Source: an uncultured Verrucomicrobia subdivision 3 bacterium
Lineage (GTDB): Bacteria; Verrucomicrobiota; Verrucomicrobiia; Limisphaerales; UBA11358
Direction: 5' to 3'
Assembly: GCA_903944085.1 (NCBI GenBank)
Contig: CAJAQO010000024.1
Span: 1 to 35,610 of the forward strand
Length of the DNA: 35,610 nucleotides
Shown here: piece by piece, positions 7,522 through 15,614 of the stretch
Layout of the letters: every line of letters begins with the position of its first letter
Position numbering within the stretch: position 1 is the first letter of the stretch
Notes under the pieces: model-generated
The model's input: only the letters and a program-made list of their open reading frames with translations
What the model was told of the DNA's origin: nothing
Databases searched by the model: none
Translations under genes and position numbers: made by a program

Positions 7522-8415
7522 TCAGCGCTGCGCCATTTTTTTGCGGGCGGCTTCCAGCACCGCGCGTTCCCGAGTGGTCAAGCTTTGAATGCCGTGCGCG
7601 GAAATTTTGTCGAGGATCGGATCCACCTCGCTTTCGAGGAATTCATCGGGAGATTTTTCCTCCGGCGGCACCATTTTTTTCTTCACCAGTTTGGGCGGGA
7701 TGAACCGGGTTTCCTCGTCCGCGCCGATGAGCGCCGGGTGCTTCAGGATTTTTTTAACGTAGAACCAGCCCATTGCCATGCCGCCGAGATGCGCGGCGTT
7801 GGCGACATTGCCACCGAGAATGGACTCGGAAAAAACAATGCCCATGACGGCGATCACGGCGGATAAAATCAGCAGCGTCTTGGCGCGCATCCGCACCGGG
7901 ATGACGAAAAAAATCAGCATGGTCAGTTCGCGTTCGGGAAACATCATCGCAAACGCCGCCACCAGCCCGAACGCGCACGCCGACGCGCCCACCACTTGAC
8001 CGCCAAACAGCGCCGGCCACAGGATGGCCGTCAGCACTTGAAAAACGCCGCCGACGATGCCGCTGGAAAACATCAGCGCGAGAAACCGGCGGCCGCCCAG
8101 CAACGCCTCCACTTCGCTGCCGAAAGTGTAAATCGCCCAGCAGTTCAACAGCAGGTGCAGCCAGCCGGCGTGCATGAATTGATAGGTCACCAACTGCCAC
8201 GCAAAGCCATGCTCCAGCCCTTCCCGGCTCAACGCCAGATAGCCGAAGATGTAACTGTAATCGTGGAAAAACCGCGCCGTGATCAATTCGGCCAGCAGCA
8301 CGACCACATACGACACAAGCAGCGCCAGCGTCCACGACCAGCGCAGGCGCAAGTTGGGCCACCAGCGATGTTCCTCGAATTCGGGCTGGCGCATGTAATC
8401 ACGATCTTCAAGCAT
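7522..8415 (-). CDS. Rhomboid-family intramembrane serine protease
   Basis: 297 residues. Six hydrophobic segments lie between about residues 28 and 220, followed by a soluble tail of about 75 residues. Rhomboid features are HAGWLHLLLNCWAIYTFG (His82, His87, Asn91), the nucleophile Ser145 in GASACAFG, and the catalytic His209 in ANAAHLGG. The usual GxSG is GASA here, but the Ser/His pair is intact, so activity is expected. The tail ends with ILDKISAHGIQSLTTRERAV, a short C-terminal domain often fused to rhomboids in Bacteroidota and Verrucomicrobiota. It cleaves membrane proteins within the inner membrane; the substrate is unknown. It lies between the methyltransferase and transporter genes with gaps of 29 and 15 bp. 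Confidence 0.92.
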   Translation of the reverse strand: MLEDRDYMRQPEFEEHRWWPNLRLRWSWTLALLVSYVVVLLAELITARFFHDYSYIFGYLALSREGLEHGFAWQLVTYQFMHAGWLHLLLNCWAIYTFGSEVEALLGGRRFLALMFSSGIVGGVFQVLTAILWPALFGGQVVGASACAFGLVAAFAMMFPERELTMLIFFVIPVRMRAKTLLILSAVIAVMGIVFSESILGGNVANAAHLGGMAMGWFYVKKILKHPALIGADEETRFIPPKLVKKKMVPPEEKSPDEFLESEVDPILDKISAHGIQSLTTRERAVLEAARKKMAQR

Positions 8416-8444
8416 GATTCAAATATATTAGTCTGGTTGCCAAT

Positions 8445-9053
8445 TTAATCAATGGCGGCCGACTGCTTGCTGGCTGTCCGCAAGCCCCACCAGAACATGC
8501 GTTCCTTGCCCTCGCGGTTCGGATACGAGCGCGGCGTCCAGTCTGCCAACAACTTAAAATGCGGTGAAAACCGCTCAAGTTGTTCCGCACGCGTCGTCGG
8601 CCACGGCGGTCCGTCCGGGCCGCAGTCGAAATAATTCACGGCCAGATAATTCCCGCCGGGCTTCAGCCAGCGCAACACGGCACGGACATACGCGTCGCGC
8701 TCACGAGGTTGGATGGCACAGAACAAAGTGTGTTCAAACAGCCAGTCAAATTTTTGCGGTGGTTCGTCGCGGAGAAAATCCGCAAGCTGAAATTTCGCCG
8801 TGAGTCCGGCAATTATAGTTTTTCCCTCCGCCAGGGCAATGGCGCTGGGGGCAATGTCAAAACCAGAGGCTTCAAATCCGGCGGCGGTGAAAGCGCGAAC
8901 GTCATGGCCCGTGCCACAGCCGGGAACGCAAACCGTTCCTCGCTTCAAAACGGGATGGGCGGTAAGAAAATCCACGAGGCCGGGCGACGGCGCACCTTTT
9001 TCCCAACTCATATCGTTGGTTTGATAACGCTGTTCCCAGTAATCGCGGCTCAT
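8445..9053 (-). CDS. TPMT-family SAM-dependent methyltransferase
   Basis: 202 residues. It begins MSRDYWEQRYQTNDMSWEKG, typical of the thiopurine S-methyltransferase-like family (small-molecule methyltransferases). The SAM-binding glycine loop is VPGCGTGHDV (about 43-52), followed by the acidic residue in FDIAPSA; the family signature FEHTLFCAIQPRERDAYV is at about 106-123. Bacterial members methylate thiols, selenium or tellurium compounds, or harmful halides; which applies here cannot be told. It is 70 bp downstream of lolD, with the gap filled by inverted heptamer arrays, and 29 bp upstream of the rhomboid gene. Confidence 0.9.
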   Translation of the reverse strand: MSRDYWEQRYQTNDMSWEKGAPSPGLVDFLTAHPVLKRGTVCVPGCGTGHDVRAFTAAGFEASGFDIAPSAIALAEGKTIIAGLTAKFQLADFLRDEPPQKFDWLFEHTLFCAIQPRERDAYVRAVLRWLKPGGNYLAVNYFDCGPDGPPWPTTRAEQLERFSPHFKLLADWTPRSYPNREGKERMFWWGLRTASKQSAAID

Positions 9054-9056
9054 GGC

Positions 9057-9125
9057 ATTTACGATTTACGATTTACGCGCCTTGCGACCATCCGCTCGTC
9101 AATCTTAAATCGCATATCGTAAATC
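9057..9125. repeat. Facing heptamer arrays (ATTTACG and its inverse)
   Basis: ATTTACG is repeated three times perfectly at 9057-9077. About 24 bases later the inverse appears with 7-bp spacing (TCTTAAA-TCGCATA-TCGTAAA, 9103-9123). The two blocks can pair as a hairpin and fill the gap between lolD and the methyltransferase gene. Confidence 0.75.
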
Positions 9126-9801
9126 AGGAAGCAATCAGTCCATCCACCAGCTCAATCACACGCGGCGCGCTGGCCGCGACTTTGGCGTCGTGCGTGGCGA
9201 TGACGAGTGTCATTTGCTTTTCCGGGCGCAGGCTTTTGAGCAGCTCGATGATTTCGCCGCCGGTGTGTGAATCCAGATTGCCCGTCGGCTCGTCGGCAAG
9301 CAACAATTCCGGCTCGTTGATCAGCGCACGGGCGATGGCGACGCGCTGTTGCTCGCCGCCGGAAAGTTCGGATGGTTTGTGGTCAAGCCGGTCTTTCAGG
9401 CCGACGCGGGTGAGCAATTCTTCCGCGCGTTGCGCCGCCGTGCCGGTGCCAATCCGCGCAATGCGCGCGGGCAGGCAGACATTTTCCAGCGCGGTCAATT
9501 CGGGCAAAAGATGATAGGCTTGAAAAACAAACCCGACACGGCGGTTGCGAAAATGCGTCAGCTCGCTTTCAGAAAATTTCGAGACGTTTTCGCCGTCGAA
9601 AAAGATTTCGCCGGCGTTCGGCGTGTCGAGCCCGCCGATGAGATGGAGCAGCGTGCTTTTGCCGGTGCCCGATGCGCCGCGCAGCGCCACGAAATCGCCG
9701 CGCGCAATTTCCACATCCACGCCGCGCAACACTTCCAGCGCGCGCTTGCCGATGACGTAGGTTTTTTTCAGCCCGCGTGCGGACAGCAACGATTCACTCA
9801 T
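9124..9801 (-). CDS. lolD: Lipoprotein-releasing ABC transporter ATP-binding protein
   Basis: 225 residues, typical of LolD/MacB-type ATPases. Walker A GASGTGKST is at 42-50, the Q-loop at about 94 (VFQAYHLLP), signature LSGGEQQR at 146-153, Walker B LLLADEP at 166-172 and the H-loop His at 204. The HLLPELTALENV stretch is characteristic of the LolD subfamily. It is expected to power extraction of outer-membrane lipoproteins from the inner membrane to the periplasmic carrier. Its start codon lies within the end of the permease gene (8-bp overlap), indicating translational coupling. Confidence 0.93.
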   Translation of the reverse strand: MSESLLSARGLKKTYVIGKRALEVLRGVDVEIARGDFVALRGASGTGKSTLLHLIGGLDTPNAGEIFFDGENVSKFSESELTHFRNRRVGFVFQAYHLLPELTALENVCLPARIARIGTGTAAQRAEELLTRVGLKDRLDHKPSELSGGEQQRVAIARALINEPELLLADEPTGNLDSHTGGEIIELLKSLRPEKQMTLVIATHDAKVAASAPRVIELVDGLIAS

Positions 9802-11083
9802 AGCGCAATGCCTCCACGGGTTTCAAACTGCCGGCGCGAACCGCCGGCAACAGGCCGCCCAAAATGCAAATCACAAACGAGCTGACGCAGATGATTGCGA
9901 CATCGCTCGGCGTGATGAGCGCGGGCAGTTCGCCAAACCCGTAAACTGAAGCCGGAAATAATTCCCAGCCAGTCGCGTTGCGCATGAAATGCAAAAACTC
10001 ATTCCGATAGGCCACGGCCAACATGCCCAGTCCGTAGCCGGACGCCACGCCGATGATGCCGATGATGGCGCTCTGGGCGAGAAAGATGCCGGAGATTTGC
10101 AGCTTGGTCGCGCCGAGCGCTTTCAGCATTCCGATCTCGCGCGTCTTCTGGATGACGAAGGTGATTTGCGCGCTCAGGATGCACAGCGCTGCGACCAGCA
10201 CGATGAAAAACAACAAATAGAACATCACGTTTTTTTCAACAATCAGCGCACTCAAAATGCCGGAATTCTGATCCATCCAGGATTGCGCGTAAAACGTCCC
10301 TTCGTTCATTTTGAAATTCAGCGCCTGCTCCAATTGCTTTTTCACCAGCGCCGCTTGATACGGATCGTTTAACTTGACGAACAGTCCGTGCACCGAATCG
10401 TTCAGATCATACAAATCCTGCGCGTTGGCGAGCGAGCAGACGATCACCCGGGCGTTGTATTCGTAATAACCCGCGTCAAAAATTCCCCGCACCTCATAAT
10501 CATCGGGCATGATCGTCACTTCCTTTTTCTGATCGCGGGCATCTTTCATTTTTTTGATTTCCCGCGCGGAATAGATCGAAAGCGTGTCGCCCACCTGCAG
10601 GCGCAAATTGTTCGCAAAATCCACGCCCACCACCAGCCCGCGCCCGCTCAAGTCAAACGTGCCGGTGGTAATCTGTTTTGGCAGCTCGCTCACCTTGATT
10701 TCGGTGGCCGGATCAACGCCCCGCAACATCGGTGCGTCTTGCAGTGCCGGACGATTGGTATCGCCCTGCGTTTCCACCAATACCGGGCCGAGGACGAAAG
10801 GCGAAACTCCGCGCACATTTTTGTTCGCCGCGATGACCGCCGCCGCCTGCCGGTAATTTTTCATCGTGCTGCCCGATTCTGTGACCGTCAAATGCGCACT
10901 GAAGCCAAGGATTTTTTCCCGCAGATCGTGATCGAAGCCGCTCATCACGCTGATGACAATGATCAACACGGCCACGCCAAGCGACACGCCGAGGATGGAA
11001 ATCAACGTGATGACCGAGACAAACGTCCGTTTGGGCCGCAAATAACGCAGCGCCAGGAACAGTTCAAACGGCAATCGAGACAT
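9794..11083 (-). CDS. lolC: Lipoprotein-releasing permease, LolC/LolE family
   Basis: 429 residues. One N-terminal membrane helix (VITLISILGVSLGVAVLIIVISVMSGF split over about 22-49), a periplasmic domain of about 220 residues, then three helices in the last 150 residues. The N-terminal FELFLALRYLRPKR, the conserved TREIGMLKALGAT coupling segment and the LPAVRAGSLKPVEALRYE end are hallmarks of LolC/LolE. Only one permease gene is present, so a homodimer (as with LolF-type systems) or a partner elsewhere are both possible. It overlaps lolD by 8 bp. Start ATG at 11083; the 115-bp gap to the divergent gene must carry both promoters. Confidence 0.92.
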   Translation of the reverse strand: MSRLPFELFLALRYLRPKRTFVSVITLISILGVSLGVAVLIIVISVMSGFDHDLREKILGFSAHLTVTESGSTMKNYRQAAAVIAANKNVRGVSPFVLGPVLVETQGDTNRPALQDAPMLRGVDPATEIKVSELPKQITTGTFDLSGRGLVVGVDFANNLRLQVGDTLSIYSAREIKKMKDARDQKKEVTIMPDDYEVRGIFDAGYYEYNARVIVCSLANAQDLYDLNDSVHGLFVKLNDPYQAALVKKQLEQALNFKMNEGTFYAQSWMDQNSGILSALIVEKNVMFYLLFFIVLVAALCILSAQITFVIQKTREIGMLKALGATKLQISGIFLAQSAIIGIIGVASGYGLGMLAVAYRNEFLHFMRNATGWELFPASVYGFGELPALITPSDVAIICVSSFVICILGGLLPAVRAGSLKPVEALRYE

Positions 11084-11199
11084 CGGTCAAGGCTAGAGAC
11101 GCCAGGCGGCAGTGTCAATTATCCGCTGGCAAGAACGGCGGAATTGCGGCAACTGGGAAAACTGTTTGACAGGCAAAATGGTTCGGCAATGCTTTTCCC

Positions 11200-12180
11200 A
11201 TGCCAGCCAATGCCCACTCCCGCCGGGATTTCGTCAAATGCGCCGCCCTCCTGCCATTCTGCGCCGCCACCTTGGCCGGCAGTCTCACGGCGGCGGCCCG
11301 CGAACCGGTCAAGCGCGCTGGCGCCGCGGCGCTCAAGGTTTCGCTCAACGCTTTTTCCTTCGACAAATTGTTAAACGATTACAACCTGAACCGCGGCCAA
11401 GGCATCAGCCTGATGGCGCTGCTCGAATTTTGCGCGAAAAATAATTTCGATGCGATTGATCCGACGGGTTATTTCTTTCCCGGTTATCCGCAGGTGCCAA
11501 CGGATGATTACATTAACACGTTCAAGCGAACCGCGTTTGAGTATGGACTTGGCATCAGCGGGACGGGCGTGCGAAATAATTTCACCACAGCCGACAAGGC
11601 CGAACGCGCGGCGGGCGTGACGCTCGTCAAGGATTGGGTCGTGGTCGCCGCCAAGCTCGGCGCGCCGGTCATCCGCGTGTTTTGCGACACGCAATCGCGC
11701 GGTCAAGGCTGGCAGGACGTGGCCAAAGGTTTTACGCGCGAGCAGGTGCAGTCGTGGATGGTGGATGCGCTGGGCGAATGTGTCGAGCAGGGCAGGAAAT
11801 ACGGCGTCATCATCGGCGTGCAGAACCACGGCGATTTTCTCCAGACCGGCGAACAGCTCTTGTCGCTCGTCAATGCGGTCAACTCTGACTGGTGCGGCGC
11901 GATTGTGGACACGGGCAAATTCATTTCCAAAGATCCGTATCAGGACATTGCACTCGTGGCACCCTACGCGGTGAACTGGCAAATCAAGCAGAGTCCGGCG
12001 GGTGCCGACAGCAACGTGCCGACCGATCTGGTGAAACTTCTGCGCATCATTCGCGCGGCCGGGTATCGCGGCTATCTGCCGATTGAAACGCTGGCACCGC
12101 AAAACAAGGTCTATGACCCGTTCGCCGTCGTGCCGCCGTTCTTGGAACTGGTGCGGCAGGCAATCGCCCAAACGGCCTAG
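11200..12180 (+). CDS. Tat-exported sugar phosphate isomerase/epimerase-like TIM-barrel protein
   Basis: 326 residues. The N-terminus has the twin-arginine signal SRRDFVKCAALLPFCAATLA, so it is probably exported folded to the periplasm. The rest fits the xylose isomerase-like TIM barrel/AP endonuclease 2 family: KVSLNAFSFDKLLND at the barrel start, GVRNNFTTADKAER, a central GVIIGVQNHGDFLQTGEQ (catalytic/metal-binding His and Glu region) and WCGAIVDTGKF with the metal-site aspartate, ending with YRGYLPIETL. Members isomerise or epimerise sugars or polyols; the substrate is unknown. The ATG at 11200 gives an ideal Tat signal. It diverges from lolC. Confidence 0.87.
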   Translation: MPANAHSRRDFVKCAALLPFCAATLAGSLTAAAREPVKRAGAAALKVSLNAFSFDKLLNDYNLNRGQGISLMALLEFCAKNNFDAIDPTGYFFPGYPQVPTDDYINTFKRTAFEYGLGISGTGVRNNFTTADKAERAAGVTLVKDWVVVAAKLGAPVIRVFCDTQSRGQGWQDVAKGFTREQVQSWMVDALGECVEQGRKYGVIIGVQNHGDFLQTGEQLLSLVNAVNSDWCGAIVDTGKFISKDPYQDIALVAPYAVNWQIKQSPAGADSNVPTDLVKLLRIIRAAGYRGYLPIETLAPQNKVYDPFAVVPPFLELVRQAIAQTA

Positions 12181-12308
12181 GCGCGGAAAATTTTTGCCCG
12201 CCGACATTTCGCTGTTCGGACGTTTCCTCAAGCCCGGCGAGTTTCCGCCGATACCTGTGGTGCGGTTAATGGCGATGAAGCATTTTAACCCAAAAGCAAA
12301 TTGATATT

Positions 12309-12650
12309 ATGAACGTCTCGACTGTCTCAACTTCAAGTTATGTGAGCACCTCAAACGTGTCCGGCAGCAGTTCGGTGACTGATCTGGAAAAAACATTGCA
12401 GGACCTGGAAAAACAGGTGCGCGATGAAAATTCCAGCAAGACGGACGACGCCAAGACCAAACAGGAAAAGCTCAAGGAATTGCAAGCGGAAATCCAGATG
12501 GTGCAGACTGAAATCCAGCAGGCCCAGGCCAAAGCCGCCAAAAAAAGCAGCCAGAAACAAGCCGGCGCCAGCAGCGCCACCCAAACTTCCGGCCCGACGA
12601 CGGCCAACCGCGACCGGTCCGGCTACGATATCCTGAATCAAGTCGCCTGA
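12309..12650 (+). CDS. Small coiled-coil protein, FlxA-like
   Basis: 113 residues. A Ser/Thr-rich N-terminus (MNVSTVSTSSYVSTSNVSGS) precedes a continuous heptad-patterned helix from about residue 23 to 82 (DLEKTLQDLEKQVRDE, then KLKELQAEIQMVQTEIQQAQ), followed by a polar Ala/Ser/Thr tail. This arrangement resembles FlxA-like proteins, which have no well-defined role. There is no signal peptide or membrane segment. It sits alone in a plus-strand run, 128 bp after the isomerase gene and 62 bp before the HIT gene; that upstream gap shows no further feature. Confidence 0.7.
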   Translation: MNVSTVSTSSYVSTSNVSGSSSVTDLEKTLQDLEKQVRDENSSKTDDAKTKQEKLKELQAEIQMVQTEIQQAQAKAAKKSSQKQAGASSATQTSGPTTANRDRSGYDILNQVA

Positions 12651-12712
12651 CCATTCCGGCACGCGGGTGCTGGAGGATTTACTTTCCCGGCTTCGCTCAT
12701 TAACTTGGCGGC

Positions 12713-13198
12713 ATGGATTCATTGCACGCGCCGTGGCGCATCGAATATATTCTTTCGCCGAAACCGGAATCGAAAACGGGCCTTTTTGCGCGGATTGCGC
12801 AATCCTCCGACGACGAGGCGAACTACGTTATCGTGCGCGACCGCACCTGTTTCGCGTTGCTCAACCGGTATCCCTACAATGGCGGGCATTTAATGGTCGT
12901 GCCTTACAAGGAAGTCGCGGATTTGAACGGGCTGACGGACGAAGAGGTTGCCGATCTCTGGAAACTCGCACGCCGCTGCCTCAACGCGCTCACGTCCGTG
13001 ATGAAGCCGGATGGGTTCAACGTGGGCATCAACCTCGGCAAAGCCGCCGGTGCGGGCATCGCGGAACATCTGCACATCCATATCGTGCCGCGCTGGAGTG
13101 GCGACACAAATTTCATGCCGGTGATCGCCGGCACCGGCGTGGTGCCGGATGCGTTGAAAGCCATCGCGGCGAAACTGCGGGCAGAATTGGAAAAATAA
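12713..13198 (+). CDS. HIT-family nucleotide hydrolase/phosphorylase
   Basis: 161 residues. The histidine-triad motif EHLHIHIVPRW has His119, His121 and His123; the earlier LLNRYPYNGGHLMVVPY (about 49-65) is the conserved AP4A-phosphorylase/HIT strand-and-loop that contacts the nucleotide. The N-terminal MDSLHAPWRIEYI is typical of the bacterial group annotated as AP4A phosphorylase-like HIT proteins. It should cleave nucleotide phosphoanhydride or phosphoramidate bonds in the cytoplasm; the exact substrate is uncertain. The gap 13199-13376 after it holds a possible -35 TTGACA (13324-13329) ahead of the riboswitch, without a convincing -10. Confidence 0.9.
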   Translation: MDSLHAPWRIEYILSPKPESKTGLFARIAQSSDDEANYVIVRDRTCFALLNRYPYNGGHLMVVPYKEVADLNGLTDEEVADLWKLARRCLNALTSVMKPDGFNVGINLGKAAGAGIAEHLHIHIVPRWSGDTNFMPVIAGTGVVPDALKAIAAKLRAELEK

Positions 13199-13376
13199 CA
13201 TCCGCGCCAACCTGACACCAATGGTATGACCCGGCTGGCTTTCGCCCTCGCAGTGCGACCGCAACCGCGTCTTGCGCGACAATTCCAGCAGTTCCGAAAT
13301 CGCCGGGAGCGGCAAAAATACTGTTGACAGTTTGCTTTTCTAATATCATTGTATCCGCATCCGTTGATTTGACGGA

Positions 13377-13490
13377 CTCATGACGAGTGGACGAGGGACT
13401 GGCCCGATGACCCCACGGCAACCGATTGAACTTTGGTTTCAATGACAGGTGCCAATTCCAGCTCAAGCATCATCAGCTTGGGAAAAATGA
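13377..13490 (+). promoter_or_regulatory. SAM riboswitch (SAM-I type aptamer)
   Basis: The conserved core is plain: GAGGGACTGGCCCGATGA, then CGGCAACC, a small P3 hairpin (ATTGAA...TTTCAAT), then GGTGCCAATTCC and a P4 hairpin CTCAAGC/GCTTGGG. P1 is CTCAT (13377-13381) with ATGAG (13486-13490). These match the S-adenosylmethionine SAM-I consensus. It lies in the leader of the threonine-synthase-like gene. The 3' P1 strand with following bases (GAGAAG) can alternatively pair with CTTCTC in the terminator stem, the layout of an OFF switch. Confidence 0.95.
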
Positions 13491-13511
13491 GAAGAGCACA
13501 ACCGTTTTGTC

Positions 13512-13542
13512 GCCCCTTCTCGTCCTGAGTCGGGGCTTTTTT
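13512..13542 (+). terminator. Riboswitch-controlled intrinsic terminator
   Basis: GCCCC (13512-13516) pairs with GGGGC (13532-13536), with inner CTC/GAG pairs, followed by six T (13537-13542). It lies between the SAM aptamer and the ATG at 13579. SAM binding would free its 5' strand and stop transcription. Confidence 0.9.
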
Positions 13543-13578
13543 GTTGCCCAGATCAAATCGGCGGAAACCAAAACGATT

Positions 13579-14835
13579 ATGAGTGAACAACACGGTTTCA
13601 TGAAGGCGCTCAAGTGCCGCGAGTGCGGACGCGAATATCCGCTGGAAGCCACGCACGTCTGCGAATTCGACTTCGGCCCGCTCGAAGTCGCCTATGACTA
13701 CGACCGCATCAAAAAAACGCTGACCAAGGCGGTGATTGAATCGCGCCCCAAAACGATGTGGCGTTACCGTGAGTTGCTGCCCGTCGCCACCGAACCGACC
13801 GTCGGCAAGCAAGTCGGTTTTACGCCGCTCGTCAAAGCCGACCGGCTCGCGAAGGCGCTCGGCATCCGCGAACTTTACGTCAAGAACGACGCCGTGAATT
13901 ATCCCACGCTCTCGTTCAAAGACCGCGTCGTCAGCGTCGCGTTGAGTCGCGCCAAAGAACTTGGGTTTGAAACGGTCGCGTGCGCGTCCACGGGAAATTT
14001 GGCCAATTCCGTCGCCGCCAACGCTGCGAGCGCCGGTCTGAAGAGTTATGTTTTCATTCCGTCCGATTTGGAGCAGGGAAAAATTCTGAACTCGCTCATT
14101 TACGGTGCAAACGTCATTGCCATCAAAGGCCATTACGACGAGGTGAACCGGCTGTGCGCCGAGATCGCCGGCAAATTCGGCTGGGCGTTCGTGAATGTGA
14201 ACATGAGGCCGTATTACGCCGAAGGTTCAAAGAGCATGGCGTATGAAATCGCCGAGCAACTCGGCTGGCGGCTGCCGCAGCACACGATTGTGCCGATGGC
14301 GTCCGGCTCGTTGCTGACGAAGATTCACAAGGGCTACCAGGAATTTGCCAAGCTCGGCCTCGTCGCGAATTCCGAGACGCACATTCACGGCGCGCAGGCC
14401 ACGGGCTGTTCGCCGATTTCCGTTGCGCAAAAAGCCGGGCTCGATTTCTTCAAGCCGGTCAAGCCCGACACGATTGCCAAATCACTCGCCATCGGCACGC
14501 CCGCCGACGGTTTCTATGCGCTCAAAGTGATGCGCGAGACCAACGCCGCGGCTGACGACGTGACCGACGACGAAATCCGCGACGCGATCAAGCTGCTCGC
14601 CGAGACGGAAGGCATTTTTGCCGAGACGGCCGGCGGCGTGACCGTGGGCGTGGCGAAAAAGCTTATTGCTTCCGGCAAGATTCCGAAGGATTCTTCCGCC
14701 GTCATCTGTGTCACCGGCAACGGCCTTAAGACGCTGGATGCTGTCAACGGCTATTGCGGCAAGGCGCGCGAAATCAAGCCGAGCCTGCGCGAGTTCGAGG
14801 CGCTGCTGGCACAGGAAGAAAAAGTGAATGCGTAA
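13579..14835 (+). CDS. thrC: Threonine synthase-like PLP enzyme under SAM control
   Basis: 418 residues, fold-type II PLP enzyme of the threonine synthase family. An N-terminal zinc-ribbon-like segment (CRECGREYPLEATHVC, Cys13/16/28) precedes the catalytic domain. The PLP lysine is Lys114 in LSFKDR; ASTGNLANS (about 136-144) binds the cofactor phosphate. Known family reaction: O-phosphohomoserine to threonine. The frame is open back to 13426, but that part lies inside the riboswitch, so ATG 13579 is the start. The SAM OFF switch upstream and the sulfur-carrier and NIL genes downstream argue that this member may instead help make homocysteine; that is inference. Its TAA overlaps the next ATG (TAATG). 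Confidence 0.88.
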   Translation: MSEQHGFMKALKCRECGREYPLEATHVCEFDFGPLEVAYDYDRIKKTLTKAVIESRPKTMWRYRELLPVATEPTVGKQVGFTPLVKADRLAKALGIRELYVKNDAVNYPTLSFKDRVVSVALSRAKELGFETVACASTGNLANSVAANAASAGLKSYVFIPSDLEQGKILNSLIYGANVIAIKGHYDEVNRLCAEIAGKFGWAFVNVNMRPYYAEGSKSMAYEIAEQLGWRLPQHTIVPMASGSLLTKIHKGYQEFAKLGLVANSETHIHGAQATGCSPISVAQKAGLDFFKPVKPDTIAKSLAIGTPADGFYALKVMRETNAAADDVTDDEIRDAIKLLAETEGIFAETAGGVTVGVAKKLIASGKIPKDSSAVICVTGNGLKTLDAVNGYCGKAREIKPSLREFEALLAQEEKVNA

Positions 14836-15293
14836 TGCTCAATAAATCGAAAATAAAAATTTATGCATCCCGTCTCTTGATAGGTTTCCTTTGTGTCTTC
14901 CCTGTTTATCAGTGGTTTTTCGTGCCATTCACATCAGCGCTCAATCACATGGCTCGTGGACGCGACGCTGAAGAAGCTAATAAATTTTATACTTTCATAA
15001 CTAAGCAAATTAATTTTGAGCAGAAATCTTTGTTGGACTCGAATCGCCCGTCAATTTCTGTTGACCCTAGAAATCACGGTCTTCGATTTGACGTGTATGG
15101 ACTCACAAATTATGACGATAAAAAAAGACTGTTGGCAGCAGCCTATGACTGGCAATCTGCCAATAGTCATGTTGAAGATTTTCAAATTCGGTTCTTCTCG
15201 CAGGAGCAGCCAAGAGGTTATTATGGCCAGCATTCTGAATCTTTAATAGACGAGGTTCATTTTTCATTTACGAAGACAAACGCGCAAAATTAA
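14835..15293 (+). CDS. AT-rich orphan membrane-anchored protein inside the thrC operon
   Basis: 152 residues, family not recognised. One hydrophobic segment near the N-terminus (IYASRLLIGFLCVFPVYQWF, about residues 7-26) suggests a membrane anchor or uncleaved signal. The rest is polar, with many Asn, Phe, Tyr and Lys residues. Base composition is visibly lower in GC than its neighbours, and codon choice (AAT, TTT, ATA, AAA) differs from them. The ATG shares a base with the thrC stop, and the sulfur-carrier gene starts four bases after its own stop, so it is fitted into the operon without spare sequence. This looks like a later acquisition that became translationally coupled. Confidence 0.7.
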   Translation: MLNKSKIKIYASRLLIGFLCVFPVYQWFFVPFTSALNHMARGRDAEEANKFYTFITKQINFEQKSLLDSNRPSISVDPRNHGLRFDVYGLTNYDDKKRLLAAAYDWQSANSHVEDFQIRFFSQEQPRGYYGQHSESLIDEVHFSFTKTNAQN

Positions 15294-15297
15294 ATTT

Positions 15298-15573
15298 ATG
15301 TCAAAGAAAGTCCGCATCCCCACGCCGCTCCGCAAGTTGACCAACAACGAGGAGCTGGTTGAAATCAATGCCACCAACATCGGCGAAGCTATCGTCGAAT
15401 TGCAGACGCGCTTCCCCGGCATCCAGGAACGCCTCGTGGATGACAAGGGCGAGGTGCGCCGCTTCGTCAATGTTTATGTCAACGAGGAGGACATTCGCTT
15501 CCTCAAAAACCGCGAGACGCCGCTCAAAGACGGCGACGAAATCAGCATCATCCCCGCCATCGCCGGCGGCTAG
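15298..15573 (+). CDS. MoaD/ThiS-family sulfur carrier protein
   Basis: 91 residues with a ubiquitin-like beta-grasp pattern. The centre has RRFVNVYVNEEDIRFL and LKDGDEISIIPAIAGG; the terminal GlyGly is the diagnostic feature, being adenylated and converted to a thiocarboxylate that donates sulfur. The middle region matches the CysO/MoaD type more than ThiS. Known relatives feed sulfur to cysteine synthase (CysO-CysM) or to homocysteine formation (HcyS in Wolinella). With a PLP enzyme two genes upstream under SAM control, a methionine-pathway donor is the best guess. The activating E1-like enzyme and a JAMM-type protease are not in the window. Confidence 0.92.
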   Translation: MSKKVRIPTPLRKLTNNEELVEINATNIGEAIVELQTRFPGIQERLVDDKGEVRRFVNVYVNEEDIRFLKNRETPLKDGDEISIIPAIAGG

Positions 15574-15575
15574 GC

Positions 15576-15610
15576 AAATTGCGAATTTCAAATTCCGAAT
15601 TGCGAATTAA
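15576..15610. repeat. Heptamer tandem array (GAATTNC-type, five units)
   Basis: AAATTGC-GAATTTC-AAATTCC-GAATTGC-GAATTAA follow one another at 7-bp spacing. The array starts two bases after the sulfur-carrier stop and ends four bases before the NIL-gene ATG, in the middle of the riboswitch operon. Confidence 0.8.
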
Positions 15611-15614
15611 AACT

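Noticed and set aside
11166-11195. Sigma-70 promoter before the Tat-exported isomerase
   Set aside because: A good TTGACA is present at 11166, but no acceptable -10 follows at the right spacing.
12083-12304. Small plus-strand gene after the sugar isomerase
   Set aside because: It overlaps the end of the isomerase in another frame, and the non-overlapping part has no recognisable features.
13426-13578. Upstream start for the threonine-synthase-like gene
   Set aside because: This stretch is the SAM aptamer and terminator; family alignment begins at the ATG at 13579.
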